Of a stretch of 64,000 bases of DNA, positions 45,286 to 54,061 are shown in pieces. Position 1 is the first letter of the stretch; each line of letters starts with the position of its first letter. The notes below the pieces were generated by a model, which saw nothing but the letters and a program-made list of their open reading frames with translations, did no database searches and was not told the DNA's origin. Made by a program: the position numbers and the translations under genes. The DNA lies in the NCBI RefSeq assembly GCF_017873565.1, contig NZ_JAGGKH010000003.1:248001-312000 (forward strand), given 5' to 3'. Source of the DNA: Lederbergia galactosidilytica (GTDB lineage: Bacteria > Bacillota > Bacilli > Bacillales > Bacillaceae_C).

Positions 45286-45561
45286 ATGGCTAGAAAGAGC
45301 TTAAGCCCATATGTATTGTTAGGGATTGGAATTGCCGGTGCCACTTATTTGGTGAAAGAAGAGAATCGAAATAAAACATTAGATACTGTCCAGCAGATGA
45401 AGAAAACTGTACGGAAATGGTTTAATAGACAAAACTCTGAAATGCAAAAAAAGCTGATTGATAAAGCAGGTCATCCGAACCCTTTTGATCATGGAGATGC
45501 CGAAATGGTCTCAGAAGGCGCCATGTACGCGGTAGAATATTATAATAAAGAAGGGCAATAA
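45286..45561 (+). CDS. Small membrane-anchored protein of unknown function
   Basis: 91 residues. A short hydrophobic N-terminal segment (YVLLGIGIAGATYLV, about 9-23) is followed by a basic helical stretch (NKTLDTVQQMKKTVRKWFNRQ) and a C-terminal part with NPFDHGDAEMVSEGAMYAVEYYN. It looks like a general-stress-type small membrane protein, but no family was recognised. RBS AAAGGAGG, own terminator. Confidence 0.7.
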   Translation: MARKSLSPYVLLGIGIAGATYLVKEENRNKTLDTVQQMKKTVRKWFNRQNSEMQKKLIDKAGHPNPFDHGDAEMVSEGAMYAVEYYNKEGQ

Positions 45562-45566
45562 TGGGA

Positions 45567-45607
45567 AAAGCCGAAGTATGCTAATAGAAGCATACTTCGG
45601 CTTTGGT
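45567..45607. terminator. Strong terminator (perfect 15-bp stem)
   Basis: AAAGCCGAAGTATGC (45567-45581) pairs perfectly with GCATACTTCGGCTTT (45590-45604) over an 8-base loop. Confidence 0.9.
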
Positions 45608-45871
45608 GTTTATGATGCTTAGTGGAGAGGAACACATTAGCTTTCATATCCATATTTGATTATCTAATGAGAAAACGACGTGATGGCCCCTAGTGCTGTT
45701 TCGCCCGTATTGTTCATTGGTGTAAAAGTAGAGAAGCGAAGCAGCCCCCTAGTCGTGCCATTACGCTTTTTTTGATAAATGTCGGCATAGCGAATTCTTG
45801 CCCTGTTCAACTAGTTCACATTATTCGAATTCGCTTGGACATTTAATCGTAATCCTCCTGTTAGGTAAATT

Positions 45872-46858
45872 TTATTGAATAGGAATAGCTATTTCTGTTA
45901 ATGGTTGATCTTCAAAGTCGTGTGGGAGTAAGTAATATGGCTGATCGCCGAGCTGCAAGCCGTTAAAACGGATCACTGATACATCCCCTGTGTCATTGGA
46001 CGTGAATGCTGATGAAAAAGTACCTACTTGCCCATCCTCTGATTGGATGCTGAAATAAATTTCTTCACTCTGACTATCAGACAAATCATAATAAACCGTA
46101 GTAGAGATCGGAGAGGTTACGACCCTTTGGATGGTTACAGCATCGCCATTATTAAGGGTAATAAGTTTATCTAATTCAAATACTTTTTTCTCTTTTAGTA
46201 ATTGTGCCTGTGATACGTTTACATCAAACGTCCAAGGGTGTTCGATCATTGTCCTATCAGGCGCTTTAGTAAGGGTATTATAGTTGATTTCAATTTTAAC
46301 ATCCTCAGTTTCAATGGCTTGGCTTAATTCAATATCATTATAAATCGTAAACATCCTACTATTTAATTCAATCGATTGAGCTCCAGTTCGAACATCATAA
46401 TCTTCTCCATTGATTCTTACTTCTGGAATTATTTGTGTTTGATAATCAAAGGGAACATGCTCGGCTGGTTCGAATGTGGCACTAAAATATACTTGATCAT
46501 GATCGATCATCACTTCATTCAATGTTAATTTGCCAAGTTCATTTTCCGCGGATTCGCCAATTATTGTTTTATAGGAGGAGTAATCGAGATTTTTATTTTC
46601 ATTGATATATTTCTCGATCGTCTCCCCCGTAAAAGGCATGTTGGCAATTGTTCCTTTCCCTAATGTAAGAGAAAAGCCTAGGATACAAACAGCGATAACA
46701 GCAAGACTTGCACCGAGCCATTTTTTTCGATAAGTCTTTAAAGAGATCTTTCTTTTAAATTGTTTTAGAATTCTTTTCTGTTCATGTTTGGATAGGGGGC
46801 GTTCCTCAAATTCACTTAGATCTAACTTTACGTCATTCAGATCTTTATAAATCGTCAT
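45872..46858 (-). CDS. DUF4179 membrane protein, probable anti-sigma factor
   Basis: 328 residues. Cytoplasmic N-terminus of ~50 residues (KDLNDVKLDLSEFEERPLSKHEQKRILKQFKRK), one membrane helix (about 50-70, GASLAVIAVCILGFSLTL) and an extracellular DUF4179-type beta domain. Such proteins are encoded next to ECF sigma factors and act as their membrane-bound regulators. ATG 46858 is preceded by GAGGTG. It starts 4 bases after the sigma stop codon, so the pair is coupled. Confidence 0.82.
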   Translation of the reverse strand: MTIYKDLNDVKLDLSEFEERPLSKHEQKRILKQFKRKISLKTYRKKWLGASLAVIAVCILGFSLTLGKGTIANMPFTGETIEKYINENKNLDYSSYKTIIGESAENELGKLTLNEVMIDHDQVYFSATFEPAEHVPFDYQTQIIPEVRINGEDYDVRTGAQSIELNSRMFTIYNDIELSQAIETEDVKIEINYNTLTKAPDRTMIEHPWTFDVNVSQAQLLKEKKVFELDKLITLNNGDAVTIQRVVTSPISTTVYYDLSDSQSEEIYFSIQSEDGQVGTFSSAFTSNDTGDVSVIRFNGLQLGDQPYYLLPHDFEDQPLTEIAIPIQ

Positions 46859-46862
46859 ATGA

Positions 46863-47420
46863 TTACACCTCATCATTTAGTAGTATATTTCTCAATTTTT
46901 TTCTTCCTCGCGAAAGTTTATTATGGACCCATGATTCCTTAGCTTGAAATTGGGTAGCAATTTCCTTAGAGGGAAAACCTTCGAAATAATATTTTTGGAA
47001 AATAGCTTGTTCCACATCAGATAATTCATTTAGTAATTGATCCATATCAGACATGCAGGGATCAGAAACGGTTTGTGCTGACGCTTGCTCGTTCAACTCA
47101 AATTGGCGAATCTGTTGCTTTTCCTTTTCAGACTTTCTTACATAATCTATCGCTTTGTACTTAGCAATGGCGGCGATCCACTGTTTGAATTCATTTTTCT
47201 CTGGGTCAAATGAATGAATATGAAACCAAACTGAAACCAATGTATCGGATAGACATTCTTCTATATCTGGTTGATTTCCTTGAAGATATTTTCGAATAAT
47301 GGCATGAAGTAATCCGCCATAAGCCTGTAGTATATAGTTAATACCTTCTTCATTTTTTTCTTTTATTTGTTGAACAACATTTTCCTCTGTGATACGCACT
47401 CTTATATCCCTCCCATCCAT
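46863..47420 (-). CDS. ECF-type RNA polymerase sigma factor
   Basis: 185 residues. Region 2 (about 25-95) contains YLQGNQPDIEECLSDTLVSVWFHIHSFDPEKNEFKQWIAAIAKYKAIDYVRK, with the expected D-x-E-D-L-V-Q-like and W-A/l-A-x-N/Y-x-a-x-D-x-x-R patterns. Region 4 (about 128-180) has LSDVEQAIFQKYYFEGFPSKEIATQFQAKESWVHNKLSRGRKKLR. Its target genes are unknown; it probably activates its own operon. Start ATG 47420 follows GGGAGGGA. Confidence 0.9.
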   Translation of the reverse strand: MDGRDIRVRITEENVVQQIKEKNEEGINYILQAYGGLLHAIIRKYLQGNQPDIEECLSDTLVSVWFHIHSFDPEKNEFKQWIAAIAKYKAIDYVRKSEKEKQQIRQFELNEQASAQTVSDPCMSDMDQLLNELSDVEQAIFQKYYFEGFPSKEIATQFQAKESWVHNKLSRGRKKLRNILLNDEV

Positions 47421-47692
47421 TGTTTTTTATATCTATCTAGTAATACGTTCGATATGACACAATCCTATCAACAATTCAAAATTTATATTCGATGTAAAAA
47501 GTTTTCCTGTATATTTTATCAAAGTAGACTGGTAAGATAGTGAGCAGAAAGGCGTTGCTATAAAAAGTGACAACCTAGCGTTCCTTTATAAAAACATTGT
47601 CAGCTTTTGAATTCATTGCAAAGTTATTCATACCATGTCATGATTTTAAATATAGTAATAGTACATTCTTTTGCATTGAAGGGAATAATTGT

Positions 47693-48529
47693 ATGGTTCG
47701 AAAAATAGTTATCCTGTTTATTTGTTTATTTGTTTTTTGGGTATTTTTAGAGGTGAATAATGCGTGGATTCAAACCACAAGATATACAATTAAATCTAAA
47801 AAAATTCCAAAAGGGTTTGATGGTTTAAAAATTGTTCAGATTTCCGATTTACAGGACGCGACTTTTGGGAAGAAACAAGAAAAGTTGATGAATAAGATAA
47901 AAAAGGCAGAACCTGATTTGGTTGTCATTACAGGAGATTTAGTTGATAGTAATCGCTATGATTTAGCCAACAGCCGCGATTTGATTGAAAAATTAGTTGC
48001 ATACACGGACGTCTTTTTTGTTTTGGGAAATCATGAAGCTGCCATTAATCAAGTGGATGAAATTACAGAGACTTTATCTTCTCTTGGTGTCCATGTGCTG
48101 CGGAATCAGGCGATCCAGTTAAAGAGGGATCATCAGGTTATCTCAATTTTAGGAGTGGACGATCCGTTAATGGCGGGGGAGCAACAACCAGAAAAGGCAA
48201 TGGGACAAATGGTACAAGAGGCACTTTCGTCTGTTCCTCAAGGAAGCTATACTATTCTTCTTTCTCATCGTCCAGAATTAATGGCTGTTTATGTGGAAAA
48301 TGAGGTGGATCTCGTGTTTAGTGGCCATGCTCATGGTGGACAAATCCGTCTTCCAGGACTGGGTGGCTTGATTGCTCCAGGCCAAGGCTGGTTCCCTCGC
48401 TATACCTCGGGCGAACATCAAGAAGGAAAGACTACTATGATTATTAGTAGGGGACTGGGTAATAGCCTTTTTCCTTATCGTATTTTCAATCGCCCCGAAA
48501 TAATCGCCGTTACCTTGAAAACCATTTAA
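47693..48529 (+). CDS. Membrane-anchored metallophosphoesterase (YkuE/YaeI type)
   Basis: 278 residues with an N-terminal anchor (about 5-20) and a calcineurin-like phosphoesterase domain. Metal motifs are IVQISDLQDA (D-x-Q in place of the more common D-x-H), VVITGDLVDS, FVLGNHEA, ILLSHRPE and FSGHAHGGQ. The family hydrolyses UDP-diacylglucosamine-like or other phosphoesters near the membrane. The Gln instead of His in the first motif is a departure worth noting. ATG 47693 follows AAGGGA; the extra upstream residues of the longest frame are unlike a signal sequence. Confidence 0.87.
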   Translation: MVRKIVILFICLFVFWVFLEVNNAWIQTTRYTIKSKKIPKGFDGLKIVQISDLQDATFGKKQEKLMNKIKKAEPDLVVITGDLVDSNRYDLANSRDLIEKLVAYTDVFFVLGNHEAAINQVDEITETLSSLGVHVLRNQAIQLKRDHQVISILGVDDPLMAGEQQPEKAMGQMVQEALSSVPQGSYTILLSHRPELMAVYVENEVDLVFSGHAHGGQIRLPGLGGLIAPGQGWFPRYTSGEHQEGKTTMIISRGLGNSLFPYRIFNRPEIIAVTLKTI

Positions 48530-48590
48530 AAACGTATAATTTCATCATAAATAGGCATCCTTTTCATATAGGTAAAAGGAGGCACTATTC

Positions 48591-48950
48591 ATGTTAAATA
48601 TTCTACTAAAGATTATTGTGGTTCCAATTGTTTTAATTCTTGCATCTAAAATATTACCAGGGGTTCATTTTCCCTATCTTTATCAACCGATTGTAACCGG
48701 TGTTGTGCTAGCCCTTGTTGGCCATCTATTAGAATGGGCTTTATTAAAGAAAGAGACTTTTTGGGTATCCCTTGTAATTGACTTTGTCATCTCTGCGATC
48801 TTTCTGTATACATTCGCTTATTACTACCAAGATGCCTATGTGACGATTTTTGGTGTTGTGCTCACATCGGTGGTGTTAACAGCTATCGAGTTTTTTGTCC
48901 ATTTATGGTTGCTCGGATCCGGGAGAGCTAGAAAGGAACCGTCCTATTAA
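48591..48950 (+). CDS. DUF2512 (YndM-type) membrane protein
   Basis: 119 residues, four helices (about 5-22, 28-48, 58-78, 84-108). Motif KILPGVHFPYLYQPIVTGVVLALVGHLLEW is typical of the DUF2512 family, found in Bacillales and often expressed during sporulation. Function unknown. RBS AAAGGAGG, ATG 48591; a bidirectional terminator follows. Confidence 0.82.
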   Translation: MLNILLKIIVVPIVLILASKILPGVHFPYLYQPIVTGVVLALVGHLLEWALLKKETFWVSLVIDFVISAIFLYTFAYYYQDAYVTIFGVVLTSVVLTAIEFFVHLWLLGSGRARKEPSY

Positions 48951-48953
48951 AAA

Positions 48954-49025
48954 AACAAGCTCCTTCTTTGAAAGGAATGGCCAAGTTTTCGCCGTTATCT
49001 TTAAAAGTAGGAGCTTGTCTTTTTT
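48954..49025. terminator. Bidirectional terminator between convergent genes
   Basis: AACAAGCTCCT near 48956 and AGGAGCTTGT near 49010 pair over a ~43-base loop, with A- and T-runs outside. Confidence 0.75.
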
Positions 49026-49028
49026 CGC

Positions 49029-49670
49029 TTACATCATTTTTAATGCTTGTTCTATGTCTTTATCACCAGAAATGACTTCAAATATTTTATTTTTTGTCGT
49101 TTTAATGTGCAAGGAAGCTACTAGAATATGGGCCACATCTTCACGAGGAATCTGACGCTCATCGACAATGTCTAATTTCTCCGCAATCGTTACCTTTCCC
49201 GTTGAGGGGTCATGAGTGAGACCTCCAGGGCGGACAATGGTGTATGTCAGTCCACTATTGATGAGATAGTCATCCGCTTCCTTTTTTGCAGCTAAGTAAT
49301 GTTCAAGGGGTCCTTGTGGCTCGTCTGCTCCAATAGAACTGAGCATCACGAAATGGGAGATATGGTTTTCTTTTGCTGAGTCAATGATCTTTTTCGCTCC
49401 TTCTTGATCTATCTCAATGGTTTTATCTGCACCCGTATGAGACCCAGAGCCAGCTGCAAATATGATGGCATCCATTCCCTTCGTAATCTCTTGATCAATT
49501 TCTTTTTCGAGGTCTGTTTCAATAACTTCAACAGCTCCCAGCTCCATCAACTCTTTTTCCTGTTTCTCGTCCCGCACCATTGCATATGGATGATCATCTG
49601 TATGAGTAGCTATATATTCTATAATCAACCGACCTGTATAACCATTTGCTCCGACAATTAATACTTTCAT
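49029..49670 (-). CDS. NAD(P)H-binding atypical SDR (YhfK-like)
   Basis: 213 residues. Nucleotide-binding loop VGANGYTGRLIIEYI (about 6-20), AIIFAAGSGSHTGADKTIEIDQEGAKKIID, FVMLSSIGAD (about 107) and YTIVRPGGLT (about 143) match the NAD(P)-binding atypical SDR5 group that includes YhfK and YwnB. The Y-x-x-x-K catalytic pair is replaced (HYLAAKKEAD keeps a Tyr and Lys). Substrate unknown, possibly redox or stress related. ATG 49670 follows GGAAGTG. Confidence 0.87.
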   Translation of the reverse strand: MKVLIVGANGYTGRLIIEYIATHTDDHPYAMVRDEKQEKELMELGAVEVIETDLEKEIDQEITKGMDAIIFAAGSGSHTGADKTIEIDQEGAKKIIDSAKENHISHFVMLSSIGADEPQGPLEHYLAAKKEADDYLINSGLTYTIVRPGGLTHDPSTGKVTIAEKLDIVDERQIPREDVAHILVASLHIKTTKNKIFEVISGDKDIEQALKMM

Positions 49671-49842
49671 TCCAGTTCACTTCCTTTTTATTATACAATT
49701 TCCGTAAATTCTCCCATTTAAACAACACTATAAAAACCTACCATTCTTTATATACCCTTTAAAAAGTCGTACAAGACCCATAGAATTAAAAATTCTACTA
49801 TAATAAGGAATGTTATTTAATAAAGAAAGTAGGATGAATATA

Positions 49843-50559
49843 ATGAAAAAAGTAAGAATGCTCTTAAGTACTTTCTTCCTCCTCAGTTTACTAGGCTGTA
49901 GCTCTCTAAATGAAAAACAGGCAGAGCAAATGGTAAACTTGTTAGAAGAAAAGTATGAAGAAGAGTTTGTAGTTACCCATATTGGTCAACGATATGGAAC
50001 TGCAACGAATGATACGGTGACAACATATGTCCATCCAAAGGAAAATGAAAACTTGTCATTCAAAGCGATCATGACAAAAGATGGCCAATTAGTAGGGGAT
50101 GGATATATTCCTGTTTTAATAAGTGATCAATTCAATGACATGATGAAAAGCGAATTAGAACCTTTAGGGATAGAGAGTGAAACATACACTTTTATTATGA
50201 AAGCAAGAAGTGCCGGTGAAACCGATAAATCGATTACGATCGAGGACTATGTCGAAAAATATCAACCAGCATATTTCTCAGCACATATGATTGTGAAAGA
50301 TACGGGAGATGTTAAGGGTGAGCAGTTTGAGCAAGCATTATTAAAAGCTTATGGAGCGGCCCAAAGTACAACATACCAAATCGGAATTCGGATTATTCCT
50401 GCAGATGAATATGATGAAGCAGCTAAAGCCTATCGGAAATTATCTGTAGTAAAAGATTCATGGTTTAGTGACTATGATTTAGTTGATGAAATTGATGCGG
50501 TGGCAGATGGTAATGGCTATAATTTTATCCACCACTCTGATCCAAGATATCAAAACTAG
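49843..50559 (+). CDS. Predicted lipoprotein of unknown function
   Basis: 238 residues with a lipoprotein signal (KKVRMLLSTFFLLSLLGCSS; lipid Cys ~18) and a soluble alpha/beta domain containing LLEEKYEEEFVVTHIGQRYGT and DAVADGNGYNFIHHSDPRY. ATG 49843 lies nine bases after GTAGGA; the ATG at 49834 touches it. No family recognised. A GGCTGGGAC-type repeat starts six bases after the stop codon. Confidence 0.75.
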   Translation: MKKVRMLLSTFFLLSLLGCSSLNEKQAEQMVNLLEEKYEEEFVVTHIGQRYGTATNDTVTTYVHPKENENLSFKAIMTKDGQLVGDGYIPVLISDQFNDMMKSELEPLGIESETYTFIMKARSAGETDKSITIEDYVEKYQPAYFSAHMIVKDTGDVKGEQFEQALLKAYGAAQSTTYQIGIRIIPADEYDEAAKAYRKLSVVKDSWFSDYDLVDEIDAVADGNGYNFIHHSDPRYQN

Positions 50560-50564
50560 ATAAT

Positions 50565-50771
50565 GAGGCTGGGACTAAAATGTCTTCACCAAAGAAAAAA
50601 ACGAACGACTACGGTATATAAACCCGCTACGGAACTATACCTTGCTTTTCGTGGGCAAGTGTCAATCCTCCTTAGGCATGAGATCTATGCTCTTGCCGAA
50701 CTTATACTTCCCGCAGAGTCTACATATATTTCTCTTCTGAGATAATGGTGAAGCATGGTTTTATCCCAGCC
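50565..50771. repeat. Intergenic repeat with GGCTGGGAC inverted ends, copy A
   Basis: Left end GAGGCTGGGAC (50565-50575) and right end ATCCCAGCC (50763-50771) are inverted. The interior contains further pairing (GGCAAG...CTTGCC) and the CCGCAGA/GTCTAC stretch also seen inside copy B. 207 bp, no coding capacity; the frame at 50563-50745 is incidental. Confidence 0.75.
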
Positions 50772-50928
50772 GTATTGAATACATTTTGATCGTATTACTC
50801 CTAGGATTGATTGGAAGGTGAGGACGCTTTTGCTCATATCTTTCCTTACTAGCTCCCTCATTATTTGAATCCTCTGTCTGTAAATTTAACATGAACTCTT
50901 GCATTATTAAATTTGCCATTGTAGGCAA
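50761..50928 (-). CDS. Possible small protein (55 residues)
   Basis: A minus-strand frame with TTG 50928 behind a very G-rich Shine-Dalgarno (GAGGGGGGGTGATG). It has a polar sequence (LNLQTEDSNNEGASKERYEQKRPHLP) after an N-terminal ANLIMQEFML. Its stop codon lies in the end of the adjacent repeat. Unrecognised and low confidence. Confidence 0.3.
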   Translation of the reverse strand: MPTMANLIMQEFMLNLQTEDSNNEGASKERYEQKRPHLPINPRSNTIKMYSIRLG

Positions 50929-50982
50929 ACATGCATCACCCCCCCTCATTCTAATTTCCACTTTTATCAATATAATAAGTCA

Positions 50983-51032
50983 GTGTTTAACATTAAGCGG
51001 ATTAAATTCATAATTGTATCGATGTTAAACAC
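50983..51032. promoter_or_regulatory. Spaced perfect inverted repeat
   Basis: GTGTTTAACAT (50983-50993) and ATGTTAAACAC (51022-51032) are perfect 11-base inverted arms separated by 28 AT-rich bases, upstream of the possible small minus-strand gene. Could be an operator pair or a long hairpin; no T-tract follows. Confidence 0.4.
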
Positions 51033-51094
51033 ACGAACGGTATTATTTAAGAAGACTAAATTGTTACTCCATGTATTTCCCTAACTCAGTTGAT

Positions 51095-51270
51095 AAAAGC
51101 GGAAGCTGGAGACTCTTAGGGAATTAGCTTGCCGCAGGATAGCGGGAGCAAGCTCGCCGACAAAGAACACAGGCTCAATCCACCGGCAAGCTTAAAGCGC
51201 AACACTTGCGTAACCAGCATCCGGCAGACCTCCGAGAAAGCATACCTGGAGCGTAAATCAACGTCGTTCG
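51095..51270. repeat. Intergenic repeat fragment of the AAAGCGGAAGC type
   Basis: It begins AAAAGCGGAAGCTGGAGACT and is GC-richer than its flanks, with the inverted GCTTGCCG / CGGCAAGC pair. Resembles the AAAGCGGA-type sequences at 59.9 and 63.2-63.5 kb. No gene. Confidence 0.45.
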
Positions 51271-51495
51271 GATTTAATGCTATTAACTTTATTATGAAAA
51301 TGAGTGAATCGTGTTCAAATTAAGAATAAAACGAGTTCTTGTCAAAAGTTGCTGAAAGTAAAAAATACCCAAAAATGCCCCGAAAACTATTTGGTGTGAA
51401 TGACAAAACCTCTCTTTAAGTGACAGTTTTAGAGAGAGGAAATATGAAGCATTCCATTGAAAATTTAGAATAACAAGAATATCGGGAGGGATTTA

Positions 51496-51990
51496 GTGGA
51501 ACAGTCACTTTTTACTTCGGAAGCGGCGAAAAACCTAGGTGTTGGTGTGAGTACTTTAAGAAAGTATGCGGCTTTATTAGAGGCAAAGGGATATGAATTC
51601 GAACGTGGTCAACATAATAATGGGCGGATCTTTAAAGGGGAAGATTTAGAAATCTTATCTTCTATGTTAAAAAAAATGGAAGAAGGCTTGTCAGTTGAAG
51701 CAGCGGCAGAGTCAATGGTAGGACAAGGGAGAAAGGCTATTCCATCATCATCACAATCGAATGATCTGCAGGAATTTATTGCTCAAATCAAAGAATTAGA
51801 AGTCCAACAAGCTTCGCTGACAGAAATGAATCGGCATCTTGTTAAGCAGGTGGAAATATTGACAGAGAAAATAGAAGAAAGGGAGAGAGAACAACAATTA
51901 TTTCGCTTAATCGAAGAATCTCGTAAAAAGAAGAAACGAAAGGGGATTGCTTTCCTAGGACCGTTAAATCCTTTAGTTGGTAAGAGATAG
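51496..51990 (+). CDS. MerR-like DNA-binding protein with coiled coil
   Basis: 164 residues. N-terminal MerR-type helix-turn-helix (about 5-65): FTSEAAKNLGVGVSTLRKYAALLEAKGYEFERGQHNNGRIFKGEDLEIL. A low-complexity linker (about 80-95) and a long coiled coil (about 95-145: IKELEVQQASLTEMNRHLVKQVEILTEKIEEREREQQ) precede a basic tail KKKKRKG. The layout is like chromosome-anchoring or plasmid replication accessory proteins (RacA-like, DUF3967-like) rather than a classical MerR regulator with ligand domain. GTG 51496 follows GGGAGGG. Confidence 0.78.
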   Translation: MEQSLFTSEAAKNLGVGVSTLRKYAALLEAKGYEFERGQHNNGRIFKGEDLEILSSMLKKMEEGLSVEAAAESMVGQGRKAIPSSSQSNDLQEFIAQIKELEVQQASLTEMNRHLVKQVEILTEKIEEREREQQLFRLIEESRKKKKRKGIAFLGPLNPLVGKR

Positions 51991-52188
51991 AGCGATAAGG
52001 TCAAATTTCATTTGGCCAATTTTTATTCCTCCATATTAGGTGCTGCAAATACTAGAAAAAATGATCCTATTTATTAGGTATTTCCATAAAATGGTAATTT
52101 TTATAGGAGAATTATGTAAAGTCTACATATTTGTATGCGCCTACATGCTATAATAGAGGCATTAAGAATATGAGGGGGATTTGAATAC

Positions 52189-52551
52189 ATGGCCATAAAT
52201 TTTGTTGATCAGTCCATCGATGAGATATGGGAGCAGATTACCCGCATGATGAATAAGCATCCCGATCCACATCAAGACTCTGAATGTGTTTATCAGTTTG
52301 ATCTATCTGGAGAAATAAATGGTACTTATCAGCTTATTTTAAATAAAGGAAGGGTCTCGGTGGAAAAGGGAGCCCCTTATAACTCTGAATGTAGAATTGC
52401 AATGGATTTTAATGAATTCAAACAGCTCCTTTTCGGCTGTCTTAATAGTACAAAGGCTTATATGATGGGAAAAATAAAAGTAGATGGTAGTCTTGGCTTA
52501 GCTTTAAAGCTAGAAATGTTAATGAAGAAGTATAAGGATAATTATTGTTAA
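52189..52551 (+). CDS. SCP2 sterol-carrier-domain protein
   Basis: 120 residues forming one SCP2-like domain: YQFDLSGEINGTYQLILNKGRVSVEKGAPYNSECRIAMDFNEFKQLLFGCLNSTKAYMMGKIKVDGSLGLALKLEMLMKKY. The D-x-x-x-F/L...G.l...kA.m.Gkl.v.Gd pattern is characteristic. The fold binds lipids or acyl-CoA. A -10 element TATAAT lies near 52149-52154 and ATG 52189 follows GAGGGGG. Single gene. Confidence 0.88.
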   Translation: MAINFVDQSIDEIWEQITRMMNKHPDPHQDSECVYQFDLSGEINGTYQLILNKGRVSVEKGAPYNSECRIAMDFNEFKQLLFGCLNSTKAYMMGKIKVDGSLGLALKLEMLMKKYKDNYC

Positions 52552-52661
52552 AGTGAATAAAAATTAGTTCATCTATCCCTTTCATAAATTGGAATGCTAT
52601 AAATATTATATTAGTATGTTATGACCTACTAAACATAGAGCTGAATAGGCAGTGGCAACCC

Positions 52662-52954
52662 GAGGCTGGGACATAACTAAAATGCTAAGCCTCAAAAGCG
52701 AATATTGCATTACCTTAGCGGAGGAAATATACGTAGACTCCTGCGGGAAGTAAGAGTCCGACAAGACCCCGGAAGGCGAAGCCTGAGGAGGCTTGACACT
52801 AGGGAAAGCAGGCTAAGTTCGCGCCGTCCTGGCGCAACGCCTGCATGACCCACATCCTGTAGGCCTTCGGAAGCGAAGTATATTTCCGGAGTGGGTTATT
52901 TTCACGCTAATAGTTCGGACTTTACTCAAGCGAAAACACTTTTGTCCCAGCCTC
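52662..52954. repeat. Intergenic repeat with GGCTGGGAC inverted ends, copy B
   Basis: GAGGCTGGGACA (52662-52673) and TGTCCCAGCCTC (52943-52954) are perfect 12-bp inverted ends of a 293-bp GC-richer element with many internal hairpins. It is followed by a T-rich run, so it could also terminate transcription. No transposase gene inside. Confidence 0.82.
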
Positions 52955-53218
52955 GTTTTTATTTTTTTATGTGAAAGTAGATTTGCCACGGATTTGTACA
53001 TACTTTAGGAAAGTTGTAGGAATATATTAATATTTACTTGCAGAAACTTTTTAATTTCTTACATAAATCGTGATTATATTCAAGTAACTTGGGTAAAGTA
53101 ATAAAAGTTAGGACAAAATAGTTGACAAATTCATTAAGCTTTTAAAAAACGATATACAGTCACTAGAATTTGAGGTAAAATATAACTAAGATGTCAAATC
53201 TTAAAGAGGTGGATCTTC

Positions 53219-53368
53219 TTGCAAAGAGATCATGACCAACTTCAGAAAATGATATGTAGTCTATCGGAGATTGGTGTAAAAATATCGAAAACGAAGTCTA
53301 GATTAGAACTAAGTAAGGTAGTTGAAAATGTGGATAGACTTCGGAAATACCCTGAGCTACATTCATAA
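53219..53368 (+). CDS. Possible small helical protein (49 residues)
   Basis: TTG 53219 follows AAAGAGGTGG. The frame encodes a helical, charged sequence (QRDHDQLQKMICSLSEIGVKISKTKSRLELSKVVENVDRLRKYPELHS in outline) and is followed at once by a terminator. No family recognised; spacing, composition and terminator favour a real small gene. Confidence 0.5.
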   Translation: MQRDHDQLQKMICSLSEIGVKISKTKSRLELSKVVENVDRLRKYPELHS

Positions 53369-53372
53369 GGGA

Positions 53373-53416
53373 AAATAAACTGGGCATACATTTTGACATG
53401 TCTAGTTTATTTTTTT
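53373..53416 (+). terminator. Terminator after the small ORF
   Basis: AAATAAACT (53373-53381) pairs with AGTTTATTT (53404-53412), loop 22 bases, followed by T residues. Confidence 0.75.
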
Positions 53417-54060
53417 GTTTGTTTATATGTTTCATGATGAAGGCAATTTAGTAGCCCGTTATATAGCGTATTTTAAAAATATCTTTAACCCATATTCTGC
53501 TTGGAAATCTCCCAAAAAAATACAGATGATATGATCGTGCTTTCAACGTCTTCCAAATCAAAGATTTAAAGTATCTTGCTTTAATCCCGCTTTTATTACC
53601 CATGCTTGATGTTTTATATGTGAAACCTACCTTTATCTGTCATATTAAACTTATCCAACTAAAGAGGATAAAATCCCTGTGACAGACTTCAATTTCCTTT
53701 AAACCTTTCTCTTCATATATTTTTATTCTTCGGAAATTATAATAACCCATCAAAAAAATAGAGTCCATTTCATCATTGCTTATTAATGATCAATACACGA
53801 ACGTTTTTGTTAAAGGAGATTGAATTGTTAGTCAATGTGTTTTCTTAACTTTCTTAATTAAAGGAAGGTGGCGACCATATACGTCAACTTAAGCCTTTTC
53901 TTGGTCTATTTCCCTATAGTTCTACTTTAGTAAATTTAATAATTTACCAAAAATCAGTTTTACCTTTTCAAAAAACGGGAACTGTAAAACTAACCTTGAA
54001 ATGAGGGCATGCTCAATAAACCCCATTTCTCCCTTTTTTAAAAAAGGTGTGTTATTTATG
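53417..54060. other. Long gene-free stretch, AT-rich
   Basis: Short plus-strand frames read DEGNLVARYIAYFKNIFNP and, further on, IKDLKYLALIPLLLPMLDVL. They are out of frame with each other and may be decayed coding DNA. Nothing else recognised; minus-strand frame 53922-54182 overlaps the transposase remnant out of frame and is not supported. Confidence 0.3.
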
Positions 54061-54061
54061 C

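Noticed and set aside
50563-50745. 60-codon frame after the lipoprotein gene
   Set aside because: It lies wholly inside the GGCTGGGAC-ended repeat.
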